Part shown: piece after piece, positions 25,715 through 34,917 of the stretch
How the letters are laid out: each line of letters starts with the position of its first letter
Numbering within the stretch: position 1 is the first letter of the stretch
Source: Citrifermentans bremense R1
GTDB lineage: Bacteria; Desulfobacterota; Desulfuromonadia; Geobacterales; Geobacteraceae
Direction of reading: 5' to 3'
Assembly (NCBI RefSeq): GCF_000426865.1
Contig: NZ_AUGE01000001.1
Location: 62,001-126,000, forward strand
Length of the DNA stretch: 64,000 nucleotides
The notes under the pieces: generated by a model
Seen by the model: the letters and a program-made list of their open reading frames with translations, nothing else
What the model was told of the DNA's origin: nothing
The model's database searches: none
Translations under genes and position numbers: made by a program

Positions 25715-26776
25715 TTATCTGAAAATGTAGGTATGAAGCTTTTTGATGAGATCATAAGAATTGCCTTGGTGGGGTATTTTCAGTAAACGTATCAAATAGA
25801 GCTTCAATTTTGTACATAAACCAGCGTGAAGATTAGAATGGCTGTTTAGCATTTCCCATCTTTTCACTATATCAGGATACTCAGCCGCCACTTTAAGATA
25901 CAGGCGGGATAAGTTGTGCATAACTGCTATTTTGGCCTCAGGGTGACTCTGTTGAAGAAGTGTGGTAAAGGTGGCATCTACGATATCCATATTGGATCTG
26001 ACCTTTAGACCCATTAGATTTATGATTTCTCGTGAACCATCGGGTCTTAAATTGAGTGCTTTTGTCATGTGTGCCCAGTATCTTTTTTGGATTTCTTCGC
26101 TGACATGTCTCTGTTTGCAGAAAGAACTGGTAGTTATCTGAGAAGCGTGCCTGCGGTACAGCAACAACACTTCAGGGACATTTACCATGTTCCACCCAAC
26201 TTGTGCAGCTCTGACCCAAAGATCGTAGTCTTCTGCTTTCTCGCAGGCTTTATCATATTTCAACTTCTTGGCTAAATCAGTACGCATCATTATAGTTGGG
26301 TGAGCAAAAGGTGAATTGAACAGCATCTGTATTTTAATAGCTTCGTCGGATTGATACGTCTTCCATGTACGGCGATCCCATGAACCAAAAAACTTTACCC
26401 ATGTACCACAAATATCAGCTCCAGTCCGTTCAAGCAAATCTAACTGTCTTTCGAACCTATGTGGAAGGGCAATGTCATCTTGATCCATGCGCGCAATCCA
26501 CTCACCAGTTGCAAGTTCAATTAAGTTATTGAGAGTTGTTGCTAAGTTTTGGTTCTCTTGGACAACAACTTTGATGCGAACATCCTCTTGTTGGTATCGC
26601 TTCAAAATCTCCAATGAACTATCGGTTGAACCGTCATCGATGATTATAAATTCAAAGTCAGCAAAGGTTTGCGTAAGGATGGAATTAATAGCCTCATTTA
26701 AATACTTTTCACCATTGTAAACGGGCAACACAACTGAAATATGAGGTGCAGTTTTATTGATAGAATTAACCTTCAT
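25715..26776 (-). CDS. Glycosyltransferase family 2
   Basis: 353-aa inverting GT-A glycosyltransferase. Signatures in order: SVVLPVYNGEKYLNEAINSI (about 13-32), IIIDDGSTDSSLEIL (about 44-58), and the metal-binding acid motif ARMDQDDIALPHR (about 94-106). The C-terminal third is variable, and includes LWVRAAQVG typical of acceptor-side residues. ATG 26776 overlaps the end of the upstream epimerase gene by 11 bp, indicating coupling. Confidence 0.88.
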   Translation of the reverse strand: MKVNSINKTAPHISVVLPVYNGEKYLNEAINSILTQTFADFEFIIIDDGSTDSSLEILKRYQQEDVRIKVVVQENQNLATTLNNLIELATGEWIARMDQDDIALPHRFERQLDLLERTGADICGTWVKFFGSWDRRTWKTYQSDEAIKIQMLFNSPFAHPTIMMRTDLAKKLKYDKACEKAEDYDLWVRAAQVGWNMVNVPEVLLLYRRHASQITTSSFCKQRHVSEEIQKRYWAHMTKALNLRPDGSREIINLMGLKVRSNMDIVDATFTTLLQQSHPEAKIAVMHNLSRLYLKVAAEYPDIVKRWEMLNSHSNLHAGLCTKLKLYLIRLLKIPHQGNSYDLIKKLHTYIFR

Positions 26777-27731
26777 CTTGTTTTACCCTCAGCCAGTCGA
26801 AAGTGCAGGTTAAACCTTCTAAAAAGGAAATCCGTGGTCTCCAACTTGTATCGGTCTGTAGTCGCGTACAATCCAGAATGTTTGTGTTAACATCGAAACT
26901 GCGTTTAGGAAGATGTTCCACTCGGATGTCGTACCCTAAATTTTTCACCAATGGCGACATCGCATGTATCACATCCAAGTTCGAGATTCCTACACCGGAG
27001 CCGAGATTGTAGGTGCTTGATAGATGCCCCTTTTCCAGGGCACATACAAGTCCCGACGCCAGATCAGTAACATAAAGATAATCACGTATAGTACCGGCTT
27101 CACCAAAGATCTTGATTGGTTCTCTCCGCAAAGCCGAAGCCATTGCAGTAGAAATAAATCCTTGCCCCACAAATGGCCGCTGTCCTACACCAAATGCATT
27201 AGCCGGCCGGACGCAGACAAACCTCAAACCATGGGTGACGGCATAAAGGCGTGCATAGTTCTCTAACGTCAGCTTGGTGAGGCCGTATGGAGAAATGGGC
27301 TTTGTTGGATAATCCTCTCTAATAGGAGATTCATTTGCCTCACCGTAAACCGTTCCACCAGAGGAAACTAAAATAAGTTTTCCTCCTCTTTCTGCTATTT
27401 CAGAGAATAACTGCACCGATGGAGGCAAATTTTGCAACAAATCAGCCAAAGGATTCTCGAAAGAGGTATTGGGGACAGTGGCATAAGCCAAGTGGATAAC
27501 TTCTTGATGCTGATCGAGTAAATCACTAATCAAATCTTTGTGGCCAAAATCTCCTACCACATATTTGGCATCTCCTGGTAATCCTTGAAGCACTGGTTTT
27601 GCTCTGTCGAGAACAGTGACTACCCTTCCAGTGGCAACCAACATTGGAATGAGATGGGCACCGATAAAGCCTGCCCCGCCGATAACCAATGTACTAGTTT
27701 TATAGCCATTATTCCCCTGTAAAATACTCAT
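26766..27731 (-). CDS. UDP-glucose 4-epimerase-like SDR
   Basis: 321-aa extended SDR with NAD motif GGAGFIGAHL (about 18-27), catalytic Ser in LVSSGGTVYGE and Tyr-x3-Lys in SPYGLTKLTLE, and the C-terminal substrate region GTIRDYLYVTDLA and YNLGSG. This pattern is the GalE-like branch, so a hexose or hexosamine 4-epimerase is likely. The start ATG 27731 overlaps the stop of the fucosyltransferase-like gene by 4 nt (ATGA), and the end overlaps the next gene by 11 bp. Confidence 0.88.
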   Translation of the reverse strand: MSILQGNNGYKTSTLVIGGAGFIGAHLIPMLVATGRVVTVLDRAKPVLQGLPGDAKYVVGDFGHKDLISDLLDQHQEVIHLAYATVPNTSFENPLADLLQNLPPSVQLFSEIAERGGKLILVSSGGTVYGEANESPIREDYPTKPISPYGLTKLTLENYARLYAVTHGLRFVCVRPANAFGVGQRPFVGQGFISTAMASALRREPIKIFGEAGTIRDYLYVTDLASGLVCALEKGHLSSTYNLGSGVGISNLDVIHAMSPLVKNLGYDIRVEHLPKRSFDVNTNILDCTRLQTDTSWRPRISFLEGLTCTFDWLRVKQDEG

Positions 27732-28606
27732 AAAGTGACCCAGCCTTGCGGGAACAAATCGGATATGTTAGCTTCCTGAACAAACCACTTTTTGGGAGCA
27801 ACCACTATTTTTTCAGCGCTGGGATTTAACCACGCACCCCACCAGCTAAAAGAGCTATTAGCTATGATATGATGATTGCACAGTGATGTTAACCTCATGT
27901 CATTGTAGCTCTCGCACCCTCTATTGTGTTCAATGTAGTGGCAACGGAATTTTATCTTCAGGTTCTTCCTTACCCAAGGGATATCATCGGAAAAAATAAA
28001 AAACTCTGGCTGCTCTGTTTGTACAGTGATATAGTTGATGGCTTGGCGATAATAATCAAGTGAACACAAGCCATGAGTTGCCAGAGTAGCAGGGTTAATC
28101 GCATAATCGCCCCGTCGCACATGTAGGCTGACAGCATTAGACAGGTTGATTTTTTCGGCTAATTCAAGATTTTGGGCACTAAGTCTCTCTTTAAAAGAAA
28201 AGTCTGCACGGATGATGGGTGCAATGTGTGAAAAGTATTTTTCCGTCTGCCAGTAACCCTGTAAATAACAGTCTTCAGGTGCGTCCATGATCTGCCGCCA
28301 GTAGCTCAAGCTTGGCTCAAAAATAAGCCTATTCCCTCTAATTCCTGAAAATTGTTTGTGGCGCAAGACCCTTAATGCCATTCTCGAGGAACGCCAACCC
28401 AAAAAACGTCGTAACTCTTCTTCGGTGACGGTTTGCGCAGAGATATTGAATAGCCGATCAAGTTCAAATCCGTTGTGCAGATTGTAGTTGGTAAAATCGC
28501 GTGTGTTTAACCTTAGTTCGACAGATTTAGCCAAAGAGAGCCCGCGACCAGCGGCATACTGGAACATTTGGTTACCCAGCCCGCCTAAAATATTGCTAAT
28601 AATCAT
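27728..28606 (-). CDS. Alpha-1,2-fucosyltransferase-like (GT11)
   Basis: 292-aa protein. The N-terminus NILGGLGNQMFQYAAGRGLS is the GT11 start motif; the donor-binding motif HVRRGDY is at about residues 168-174, and the C-terminal signature NSSFSWWGAWLN is present. GT11 enzymes transfer fucose from GDP-fucose in an alpha-1,2 linkage. No GDP-fucose pathway genes (gmd, fcl) are in this window, so the donor must come from elsewhere or be a different sugar. Start ATG 28606; no clear ribosome site. Confidence 0.87.
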   Translation of the reverse strand: MIISNILGGLGNQMFQYAAGRGLSLAKSVELRLNTRDFTNYNLHNGFELDRLFNISAQTVTEEELRRFLGWRSSRMALRVLRHKQFSGIRGNRLIFEPSLSYWRQIMDAPEDCYLQGYWQTEKYFSHIAPIIRADFSFKERLSAQNLELAEKINLSNAVSLHVRRGDYAINPATLATHGLCSLDYYRQAINYITVQTEQPEFFIFSDDIPWVRKNLKIKFRCHYIEHNRGCESYNDMRLTSLCNHHIIANSSFSWWGAWLNPSAEKIVVAPKKWFVQEANISDLFPQGWVTL

Positions 28607-28722
28607 ATTTTCTGTATCCGAGTCAAAAAGAGATTAAAGTTAAGAATCGACTTTCCCTAACGGCACCCACAAAGATACCGAAAATGTACTACGCAATATA
28701 GGCCATGATCGTGAAAGGATCT

Positions 28723-29517
28723 TTAAATAATCTGTATACTCAGTCTAAATATATTTTTTATTCCTACTTTCAAAGGCTCTGATATGCGCAGATATCTGAA
28801 GCGAAAGTTTTGAAATGTCCGGTCACTAAACAAGTAGGCCGATGCTGTGATAGGTAGTCTGTAAAGAGCACCCATCATCCTGTGCAGCAGCGGGAGAGTC
28901 ACATGTGGGCTGAGCTTCCAAATTTCATGAACATCAGCTTTGAGCATCTCGACATCACCAACAAACTGACTGTCCCCCTTCTTTAAGCCAAAGAAATAGA
29001 GATCATGGTTAGTTGACAAATAGTGAAAGAAGTATCTCTCAAACATTTCATCCAGTTTGAATGCTTTCTTAAAGTCATTTGCATTTAAATTCATATAGTA
29101 GTCAATTCCTACATGTTCAGTCCCAGGCGAGGCCCCAGTTTCGCTTCTCATCGTACCGTGCTCAACTCTTCCCCGAGAAGCACAAGTAAGCCCAACAATG
29201 CCACCTGGTTGTGTCATACGATACATATTTCGGAAAGTTTCCACCCAGTACGGATTATGCTCAAAGGCTTCACACGAGATAACGACATCAAACGAGGCAT
29301 CAGGCAGGTCCACCTCGTGACCAGAGCCAACCAAATCAACACCGGGCCCCGCAACCAGGTCAACGCCCAAATATTCGCAATCAGACGCAAAAAAATCCCT
29401 TACCGAAAGATTGACGACATATGAGCCTATTTCTAAAACTTTTATATTCGAAGTATGGCGGCCAATGAAATGCTCCACCATTAAAGATACAAATTTTCTT
29501 TGTTCGACATGTGCCAT
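28723..29517 (-). CDS. Class I SAM-dependent methyltransferase
   Basis: 264-aa Rossmann methyltransferase. Motif I is IKVLEIGSYVVN (about 27-38), motif II LGVDLVAGPGVD, and motif IV DVVISCEAFEHN (about 86-97), close to the Methyltransf_11 family. It probably methylates a sugar of the glycan or its terminal residue, where it could act as chain terminator. ATG 29517 follows AAGGACAC; the longer frame beginning at 29616 reads into the upstream gene. 116 bp separate it from the next gene with nothing recognisable in between. Confidence 0.82.
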   Translation of the reverse strand: MAHVEQRKFVSLMVEHFIGRHTSNIKVLEIGSYVVNLSVRDFFASDCEYLGVDLVAGPGVDLVGSGHEVDLPDASFDVVISCEAFEHNPYWVETFRNMYRMTQPGGIVGLTCASRGRVEHGTMRSETGASPGTEHVGIDYYMNLNANDFKKAFKLDEMFERYFFHYLSTNHDLYFFGLKKGDSQFVGDVEMLKADVHEIWKLSPHVTLPLLHRMMGALYRLPITASAYLFSDRTFQNFRFRYLRISEPLKVGIKNIFRLSIQII

Positions 29518-29542
29518 GTGCTGTGTCCTTATTTTCAGAGGT

Positions 29543-30502
29543 CTAATGACAGAATAGCTTTCGCAAAAGAGAGGGGATAAAGCCGTATTGTTGCTCAAGT
29601 ACCTGTTGAGGAGCAATCAAATGTTTGTAGTTGCTTGCATTGTCCACAAGCCACTTAGGAAAATTAGCCTCGTCAATCTCGATAACTTTCGCTTTCCTTA
29701 TTCCACGCCGCCCAAAAATGTCCTTCCCACAGATCACATTCTTCGCCACATTTTCTTTTACATTTTTAGTATTAAATTCTTGGTGACCCCAAGATTCGAT
29801 CTTTTCAATGATCTTCTCCGTCCCGCCGAGGCTAGTAAAATGCCACCCACCGTTAGGCACGTCTGGGCTTTCTACCAGTGTTCGGCCCCCTTTGCGGATT
29901 GCGCGAATTTTGTTGAGTGAAATCTTCTTGAGGCTTGAGTAGAGCGCAATCCTTGGCCCCATCCAGTTATCCTCTTTGTACATATTGAGGTAGTAATCAA
30001 ATTCCTTTTGTCGAAGTGTGTAAATGCAATCAGAAGGGAGACAAGCAATGGTCTGTACAACGGCCTCTGGGTTTGGGATCTCATCAACATCGGAGAAGAT
30101 AACGACATCGTCGTCTGAACAGTGAAGTAAAGCCCTGTGAAGGCATTCTCTCTGGAAGAAATCACGGCCCCAGTGCAATTCTTGCTTTGGAAAGTTATCT
30201 GCTTCATCGATAAAATCATAGATCATGTTAAGGCAAGCCTGATCCTGACCTTTGGCCGGAGTGAATCGCTTAAGTGCAGTAAAATTTGAAGGATTATCTC
30301 GGATGACCTGGTGGATTATTTTTTTTTCAAAGCGCTTGAAGCGATCCCGGTTTTCATGGTAGTACAAGGGTTTTGGCTTACCGGAAAAGGTGAGATCTGA
30401 TTCGGAAATGATGAAATAGTCAACCACTTCATCAAGGAGGTTCAAGCGGATCTCCAGCAAATCTAGCTCATTGAAGAACATGAAAACGTCGTACTTTGCC
30501 AT
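29543..30502 (-). CDS. Glycosyltransferase family 17-like protein
   Basis: 319-aa protein beginning MAKYDVFMFFNELDLLEIRL, the characteristic start of the GT17 family (eukaryotic beta-1,4-mannosyl-glycoprotein GlcNAc-transferase MGAT3 and bacterial relatives). Further signatures are FIISESDLTFSGKPKPL and the acidic DVVIFSDVDEIPN (about 120-132), the presumed metal site. Substrate in bacteria is unknown; GlcNAc is only an analogy. ATG 30502 was preferred over ATG 30514 because GAGG lies six bases upstream of it. Confidence 0.82.
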   Translation of the reverse strand: MAKYDVFMFFNELDLLEIRLNLLDEVVDYFIISESDLTFSGKPKPLYYHENRDRFKRFEKKIIHQVIRDNPSNFTALKRFTPAKGQDQACLNMIYDFIDEADNFPKQELHWGRDFFQRECLHRALLHCSDDDVVIFSDVDEIPNPEAVVQTIACLPSDCIYTLRQKEFDYYLNMYKEDNWMGPRIALYSSLKKISLNKIRAIRKGGRTLVESPDVPNGGWHFTSLGGTEKIIEKIESWGHQEFNTKNVKENVAKNVICGKDIFGRRGIRKAKVIEIDEANFPKWLVDNASNYKHLIAPQQVLEQQYGFIPSLLRKLFCH

Positions 30503-30553
30503 TTTGAGCCTCATAATTTTACAAATCCAGGAGTAAATAGTGAGATAAGCATG

Positions 30554-31396
30554 TCAGGTAAAATTAAAGAAGAAGTTTTTTAATCTCCAAACCGCATAGG
30601 CTGTCCTGAGTTTGATCTCCCAGTATCGTTTACGAACCTGCGCACTCCATTTGATCCCTTTCGGGGACCATACAGACCTCGCATTAATCTTGTCCATGAA
30701 TTTACCCTCATCCAAGCAATATTCGTTAAGCTCATATTTCCCGCTAAATATGATGTTCAGTAGCCTTTCAACATGGTATGCCTCGGAAGGAAAATATGTG
30801 TAACTGACAAGAAACAGCAAATTCCTGTAGAAGGCAACGGGATATTTTAGTACCTGGTCACTGGAGACGATATAACAGGCTCCAGGACTGAAATATAACC
30901 AATCTGGAATAACTGGATCTTTAAAAAGAAAGCATAGAAGGTCATCCAAAGTTAAGAAATATCTATAAGGTTTCGTAAAGGCGTACCAAGAGTTATTTAT
31001 TTCCATCAACCCACCATCGGGCGGTTGATACGCTATTCCCTGCTTGTCAATCCAGTTCTTATCCTCATAAAGAAAGGTATATTTTTTATTGCAGAACACT
31101 CTCTCAAAAAAATCTTGCGACAGATGTCTCCCTATCATATTCGCTTTAACGAGCATCATCCAAGAAGGTAACTTGTCATAGTTATCGATAAAAAAGCGGA
31201 AGTAGCTGGAAATATTGTGCCCACTATTATCCACAAAAGTTATTTTGCTATAATTAGCCTTTAGCCTTTCTTTTATGATGGGATCAGTAGACTGGTCATA
31301 GATGTGGTAATCATGGCAGTACCTAAGGTAGTGCTCAGGATCAGTATTGAAATTATGGATTATAAAAAAAGTATCTGTTTTAACTAACTGGGTCAT
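30554..31396 (-). CDS. DUF3431-like protein, putative glycan enzyme
   Basis: 280-aa soluble protein. The segment ISSYFRFFIDNYDKLPSWMM (about 65-85) followed by MLVKANMIGRHLS resembles DUF3431-type glycosyltransferase-like proteins, with LYFSPGACYIVS further on. I am not certain of the family. It sits between two glycosyltransferase genes in a tight cluster, so a transferase role on the same glycan is plausible. ATG 31396 begins 6 bp after the upstream stop; a GTG at 31411 would overlap it. Strongly AT-rich. Confidence 0.5.
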   Translation of the reverse strand: MTQLVKTDTFFIIHNFNTDPEHYLRYCHDYHIYDQSTDPIIKERLKANYSKITFVDNSGHNISSYFRFFIDNYDKLPSWMMLVKANMIGRHLSQDFFERVFCNKKYTFLYEDKNWIDKQGIAYQPPDGGLMEINNSWYAFTKPYRYFLTLDDLLCFLFKDPVIPDWLYFSPGACYIVSSDQVLKYPVAFYRNLLFLVSYTYFPSEAYHVERLLNIIFSGKYELNEYCLDEGKFMDKINARSVWSPKGIKWSAQVRKRYWEIKLRTAYAVWRLKNFFFNFT

Positions 31397-31401
31397 TGAA
31401 G

Positions 31402-32394
31402 TCAGTTCCACAAGCAGTGTTTGACCTTAGATGCAGCTACAATTGCTTTTCGAAGACATCTTGCTACAACATTTTGTTGTTTTAGAGACGCCTTACAACC
31501 AAATTGATTAACTCCGTGTTCAATTTTGTAAAGTTCGTATTCGCTTCTGCACTGCTCAAAACTGAAAAGATGCCCGCTCCGATCTTGCCACATCCAGTCA
31601 CGATATAAGTTAAACCCACAGGCCCAAAAGCCATCGGAAACATTGTGTCGTGCCCAGTATTTCGGAGCAATAACGTATTTCACAGTCTCGCTTGTCCACG
31701 TAGGAAAAAAAGCGAAGCTTGAATTAGATAAAATGAGGTATTTGGCATTTTTGATAATGGAATAATCTTTGCCGATACTATAATGATGCGCCTCATATTC
31801 CGGCAGCAGTTTTTGCGCATATTTCACATCGTCAGTTACAATGATGAATGTAAGTTTAGGATTTACAGAGAGCATATTCTGCACAGCGTCGACCCAATAC
31901 TTCCGTCCAAGTAACAGTTCATCATTGCCCCGATACTCACCACCGCGGATATTCATTACACAGAGATTATCGTCACAAAATTCATAGCAATCGAAGTCAG
32001 GCTTAACCTTTAACCACTCTCTTATCTTTTGCTTATGGCTCTGGATCAAGAGTTCGGACTGGAAGTATCCTTCAATTTTAGTGTTATCCCAGACGCTCCG
32101 TAAACCTGAATCGTAGTCACGAATGTCACACTGATAGATGGGATGCCAAATGTCCTTCTCAATGTAGTAGTTCGTAATCCTATCGGGTAAAGAAATTGGC
32201 GGGCCACCCTCCGGCCCTGTGCCACCCTTAACCGCTTTTCCGAAGTCTAGGGCTAAAAACTCGTGCCCTTTGAACTTCTCAGAGCCCATTATGCCGAATT
32301 CAAATCCGTTGTCTAAAGCAATGGTTCTGGTCACCACGTAGCTCCACAACTGGTTGCCCAAACCTTGCCCATTATATAGTTCTGTCACTATCAT
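31402..32394 (-). CDS. GT11-like glycosyltransferase (second fucosyltransferase-like gene)
   Basis: 330-aa protein starting MIVTELYNGQGLGNQLWSYV, a variant of the GT11 GLGNQMF motif. Where classical GT11 enzymes have HxRRGDY this protein has VMNIRGGEYRG, and the C-terminal signature is SNSSFAFFPTW in place of NSSFSWWGAW. It is therefore a divergent relative whose donor may not be GDP-fucose. ATG 32394 lies 12 bp after the upstream stop. Together with the gene at 27728 it makes two GT11-type enzymes in the cluster. Confidence 0.75.
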   Translation of the reverse strand: MIVTELYNGQGLGNQLWSYVVTRTIALDNGFEFGIMGSEKFKGHEFLALDFGKAVKGGTGPEGGPPISLPDRITNYYIEKDIWHPIYQCDIRDYDSGLRSVWDNTKIEGYFQSELLIQSHKQKIREWLKVKPDFDCYEFCDDNLCVMNIRGGEYRGNDELLLGRKYWVDAVQNMLSVNPKLTFIIVTDDVKYAQKLLPEYEAHHYSIGKDYSIIKNAKYLILSNSSFAFFPTWTSETVKYVIAPKYWARHNVSDGFWACGFNLYRDWMWQDRSGHLFSFEQCRSEYELYKIEHGVNQFGCKASLKQQNVVARCLRKAIVAASKVKHCLWN

Positions 32395-32405
32395 AATCTG
32401 TCCAG

Positions 32406-34022
32406 TTAAAATTGGGGATAAGTGCTGTTAGTTCCAGCCCATTTGTGAAAGACAAAAGGCTTTATATTTTTAATTTCTGGAATCATCGCTTCGTGAGAAA
32501 AGTATTTTGCAACGTCCAAGGGCGCAAAATGCATGTTATTGGATTCATAAATATGTCTATTTTTAACACAGATGAATCCATCTTCGTTGTAGAAACCGTG
32601 GAAAGGTTCCCACGGCAGATTAAGTTTTATGGGCAACTCCAGTAAACGTTTGCTTCTCAACGAAACACTGTTGCCGACCCGTACCAAATTTCCTTTTATA
32701 TCACGATATGAAAAGTCATCTGCGGGAAGCGGCCAAGGTGCCCCGATGTAGTCATAATTCAGAAAATCGTCCTGCCAGGACGAGGGATTGACGACAAAAC
32801 CATCTGCATGTACTAACAGGGCAAACTCGGTATCAATATAATCATTTAGTTCATAAATAATCTTGTACGACCACTCGTCAATATCTTTAATCCTGGGAAT
32901 TCTTATAAATTGTATGTCGTTATCAAGGTTATGTGGAGTGTAATGAGCCAATAATTTCACACTTCCAAAGCAGATATCCTTACAGCTATATACGAGAGCT
33001 TGATGGGTTTGCTCAACATTTCTTGTCGCCATTGCTATTAAGGTCACATTCGGCAGATTAATTTTAGGCTCTTTGTTGAAAGGAGAACCCTTTGGGAGAT
33101 TTGACATATTTTCATTATGCAAAGATTGCTTATGACTCACAGCTTTCCTAAAAAAAATAGAAAACATCAGCACTAATAGTTTTGGATAAAACAGAATGTG
33201 TATAAATACTTTGCTGTTCAGATTGACACAGTTTTCAACATAGAGCCTTTTTTCCTTAAAGTTAACAGAAAGGAAGTCAACTAGCTTGGAGAAAAGAGAT
33301 GTACTGCGAGAACTTGGCAATGTGTAATACTTTTGGTTGCCGCAAGTCAGCGTGCACATGACTTCGCTCGTTATCGATACAGGGCCGGATTGTAACAAAG
33401 AGAATACAATCAAACAATCCATATTAAGATGCCAATATCCACCAGTAATTTTTTTAATGTCGAGCGAATCTAAGGCAGCCTTTCGAAACACTGAATAGAA
33501 AAGGTTAGGCTTACCCATCATAGCATCTTGCCAGTAATAAAAAAGAGTCCGAATGAGCTTGTTCCCACTTTCAAAGGGCTTGAAAACGCCTAAATGCGTT
33601 TTCGGATACCCATCTGCCCGAAGCCCATCAGCATAAACTTCCTGATAATCGCAGAATGCTAGATTTATATTTGGATTACCTTGCAGTTTATCAACGAGCA
33701 GTTCAATGAATTCAGGTGCTCGCCAATCGTCATCAGAAAACCAAGTGAAGAATTCACCTTGTGCCTTACTTAGGACGAAATCAGCGTTAGCTAGGACACC
33801 ACAGTTTTCTTTTTGTCTGTAATAAGTGATGCGGGAATCAGTAGATGCGTACTGCTCCACAACCTCCCTAACGCGTGGATCAGGTGACGCATTATCAGAA
33901 ACTATTATTTCTATATTACGATAGGTTTGCGAAGTGATAATGCCGAGTGCCAGATTCAACGAATCTGGACGATTATATGTAGGCAGGCCGACACTAACCA
34001 GTCCTTTGATGTAGGAATTCAT
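32406..34022 (-). CDS. Two-domain glycosyltransferase: GT2 fused to DUF5672
   Basis: 538-aa protein. The N-terminal GT2 domain (about 1-250) has SVGLPTYNRPDSLNLAL, IIVSDNASPDPRV and TWFSDDDWRAPEF. A hydrophobic stretch (about 270-290) leads to a C-terminal DUF5672 domain (about 330-538), with ALLVHADGFVVNPSSWQDDF, DYIGAPWP and FHGFYNEDGFICVKNR. DUF5672 is usually a stand-alone or fused glycosyltransferase-like module, so this may add two sugars. ATG 34022 overlaps the stop of the upstream reductase by 4 nt (ATGA). Confidence 0.82.
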   Translation of the reverse strand: MNSYIKGLVSVGLPTYNRPDSLNLALGIITSQTYRNIEIIVSDNASPDPRVREVVEQYASTDSRITYYRQKENCGVLANADFVLSKAQGEFFTWFSDDDWRAPEFIELLVDKLQGNPNINLAFCDYQEVYADGLRADGYPKTHLGVFKPFESGNKLIRTLFYYWQDAMMGKPNLFYSVFRKAALDSLDIKKITGGYWHLNMDCLIVFSLLQSGPVSITSEVMCTLTCGNQKYYTLPSSRSTSLFSKLVDFLSVNFKEKRLYVENCVNLNSKVFIHILFYPKLLVLMFSIFFRKAVSHKQSLHNENMSNLPKGSPFNKEPKINLPNVTLIAMATRNVEQTHQALVYSCKDICFGSVKLLAHYTPHNLDNDIQFIRIPRIKDIDEWSYKIIYELNDYIDTEFALLVHADGFVVNPSSWQDDFLNYDYIGAPWPLPADDFSYRDIKGNLVRVGNSVSLRSKRLLELPIKLNLPWEPFHGFYNEDGFICVKNRHIYESNNMHFAPLDVAKYFSHEAMIPEIKNIKPFVFHKWAGTNSTYPQF

Positions 34023-34861
34023 TCGCCTCTATCCTTGATTGTTTGCCTCTTCCCCCAGAAGGCCATCGGCTCATAGTCAGGATAAGGGTAGTGTCCCAAG
34101 TTAAGCTTTATGCCAGAGCCTCGCTCTCTGATGCGCATTTCAACTAACCGCCGGACCGAAATCGGTGAACCATTACAGCAATTAAAAATACCGTTTAACT
34201 GGGGCTGTTCAAGGACCTCTGAAAGGAACACGGCGACTTCCTCTACATGGAGGTAATCGCGCAACTGTTCACCTCCAGACATGTTGAAAAACTCGTCGCC
34301 GTTATCAATCGCACGGTCAAGCTGTGCCAGAAGGCTGTTACGATGCTGCCCAGGGCCATAAAGGTAAAAAAGTCTAACCCACTGCAGATTGAACATTTTC
34401 TTCGCCTGCAAGGCCTCTAGAAATCGCCTCAACGAATCCTTTGCAATACCATATGGGGTATTAGGAAGGGGAATAGTGTCTTCAGAGAGTGCCCCGTTTT
34501 GCATACCATACTCGAAGCATGTTCCGCTAACGAGCACCTGGGGGGTACCTGCTTCAACCATTTTTTTGATAAAGCTATAATCGGCGGGAAGATACTGCTC
34601 GATATGTAGTAGATCTTTGTAATTTGGGATGCCTGGCCAAGCTAAGTGAATCAGTGCATTAGGCACCCCCAGCAAAGAAACGGGTTCCAATACAGGATCA
34701 TGTAGATCCACTGAAATAAACTCAACGTTTTTATACCAGGGCATCTTAATCGCTTGATCTTTTCGACGTGCCACAGCGACCACACTATGGCCACGCGCGA
34801 CAAGCGACGCAACGAGGTGCCTTCCTACAAATCCGGTGCATCCTGTTACTACAATTTTCAT
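34019..34861 (-). CDS. SDR reductase/epimerase, candidate CDP-dideoxyhexose 4-reductase
   Basis: 280-aa SDR with NAD(P) motif TGCTGFVGRHL (about 7-17), catalytic Ser in VLVSGTCFEYG and Tyr-x3-Lys in TPYGIAKDSLR. Its length and its position after rfbF-rfbG-rfbH and a 3,5-epimerase homolog fit the terminal reductase of a CDP-3,6-dideoxyhexose pathway (abequose, paratose or ascarylose synthase type), but the assignment is from context. The ABC transporter gene separates it from the rest of the pathway genes. Start ATG 34861. Confidence 0.72.
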   Translation of the reverse strand: MKIVVTGCTGFVGRHLVASLVARGHSVVAVARRKDQAIKMPWYKNVEFISVDLHDPVLEPVSLLGVPNALIHLAWPGIPNYKDLLHIEQYLPADYSFIKKMVEAGTPQVLVSGTCFEYGMQNGALSEDTIPLPNTPYGIAKDSLRRFLEALQAKKMFNLQWVRLFYLYGPGQHRNSLLAQLDRAIDNGDEFFNMSGGEQLRDYLHVEEVAVFLSEVLEQPQLNGIFNCCNGSPISVRRLVEMRIRERGSGIKLNLGHYPYPDYEPMAFWGKRQTIKDRGE

Positions 34862-34917
34862 TTATATGCCTCTACACGAACGACATTAGCCGTAATGTCT
34901 GACCGCTGGTAATGTGA

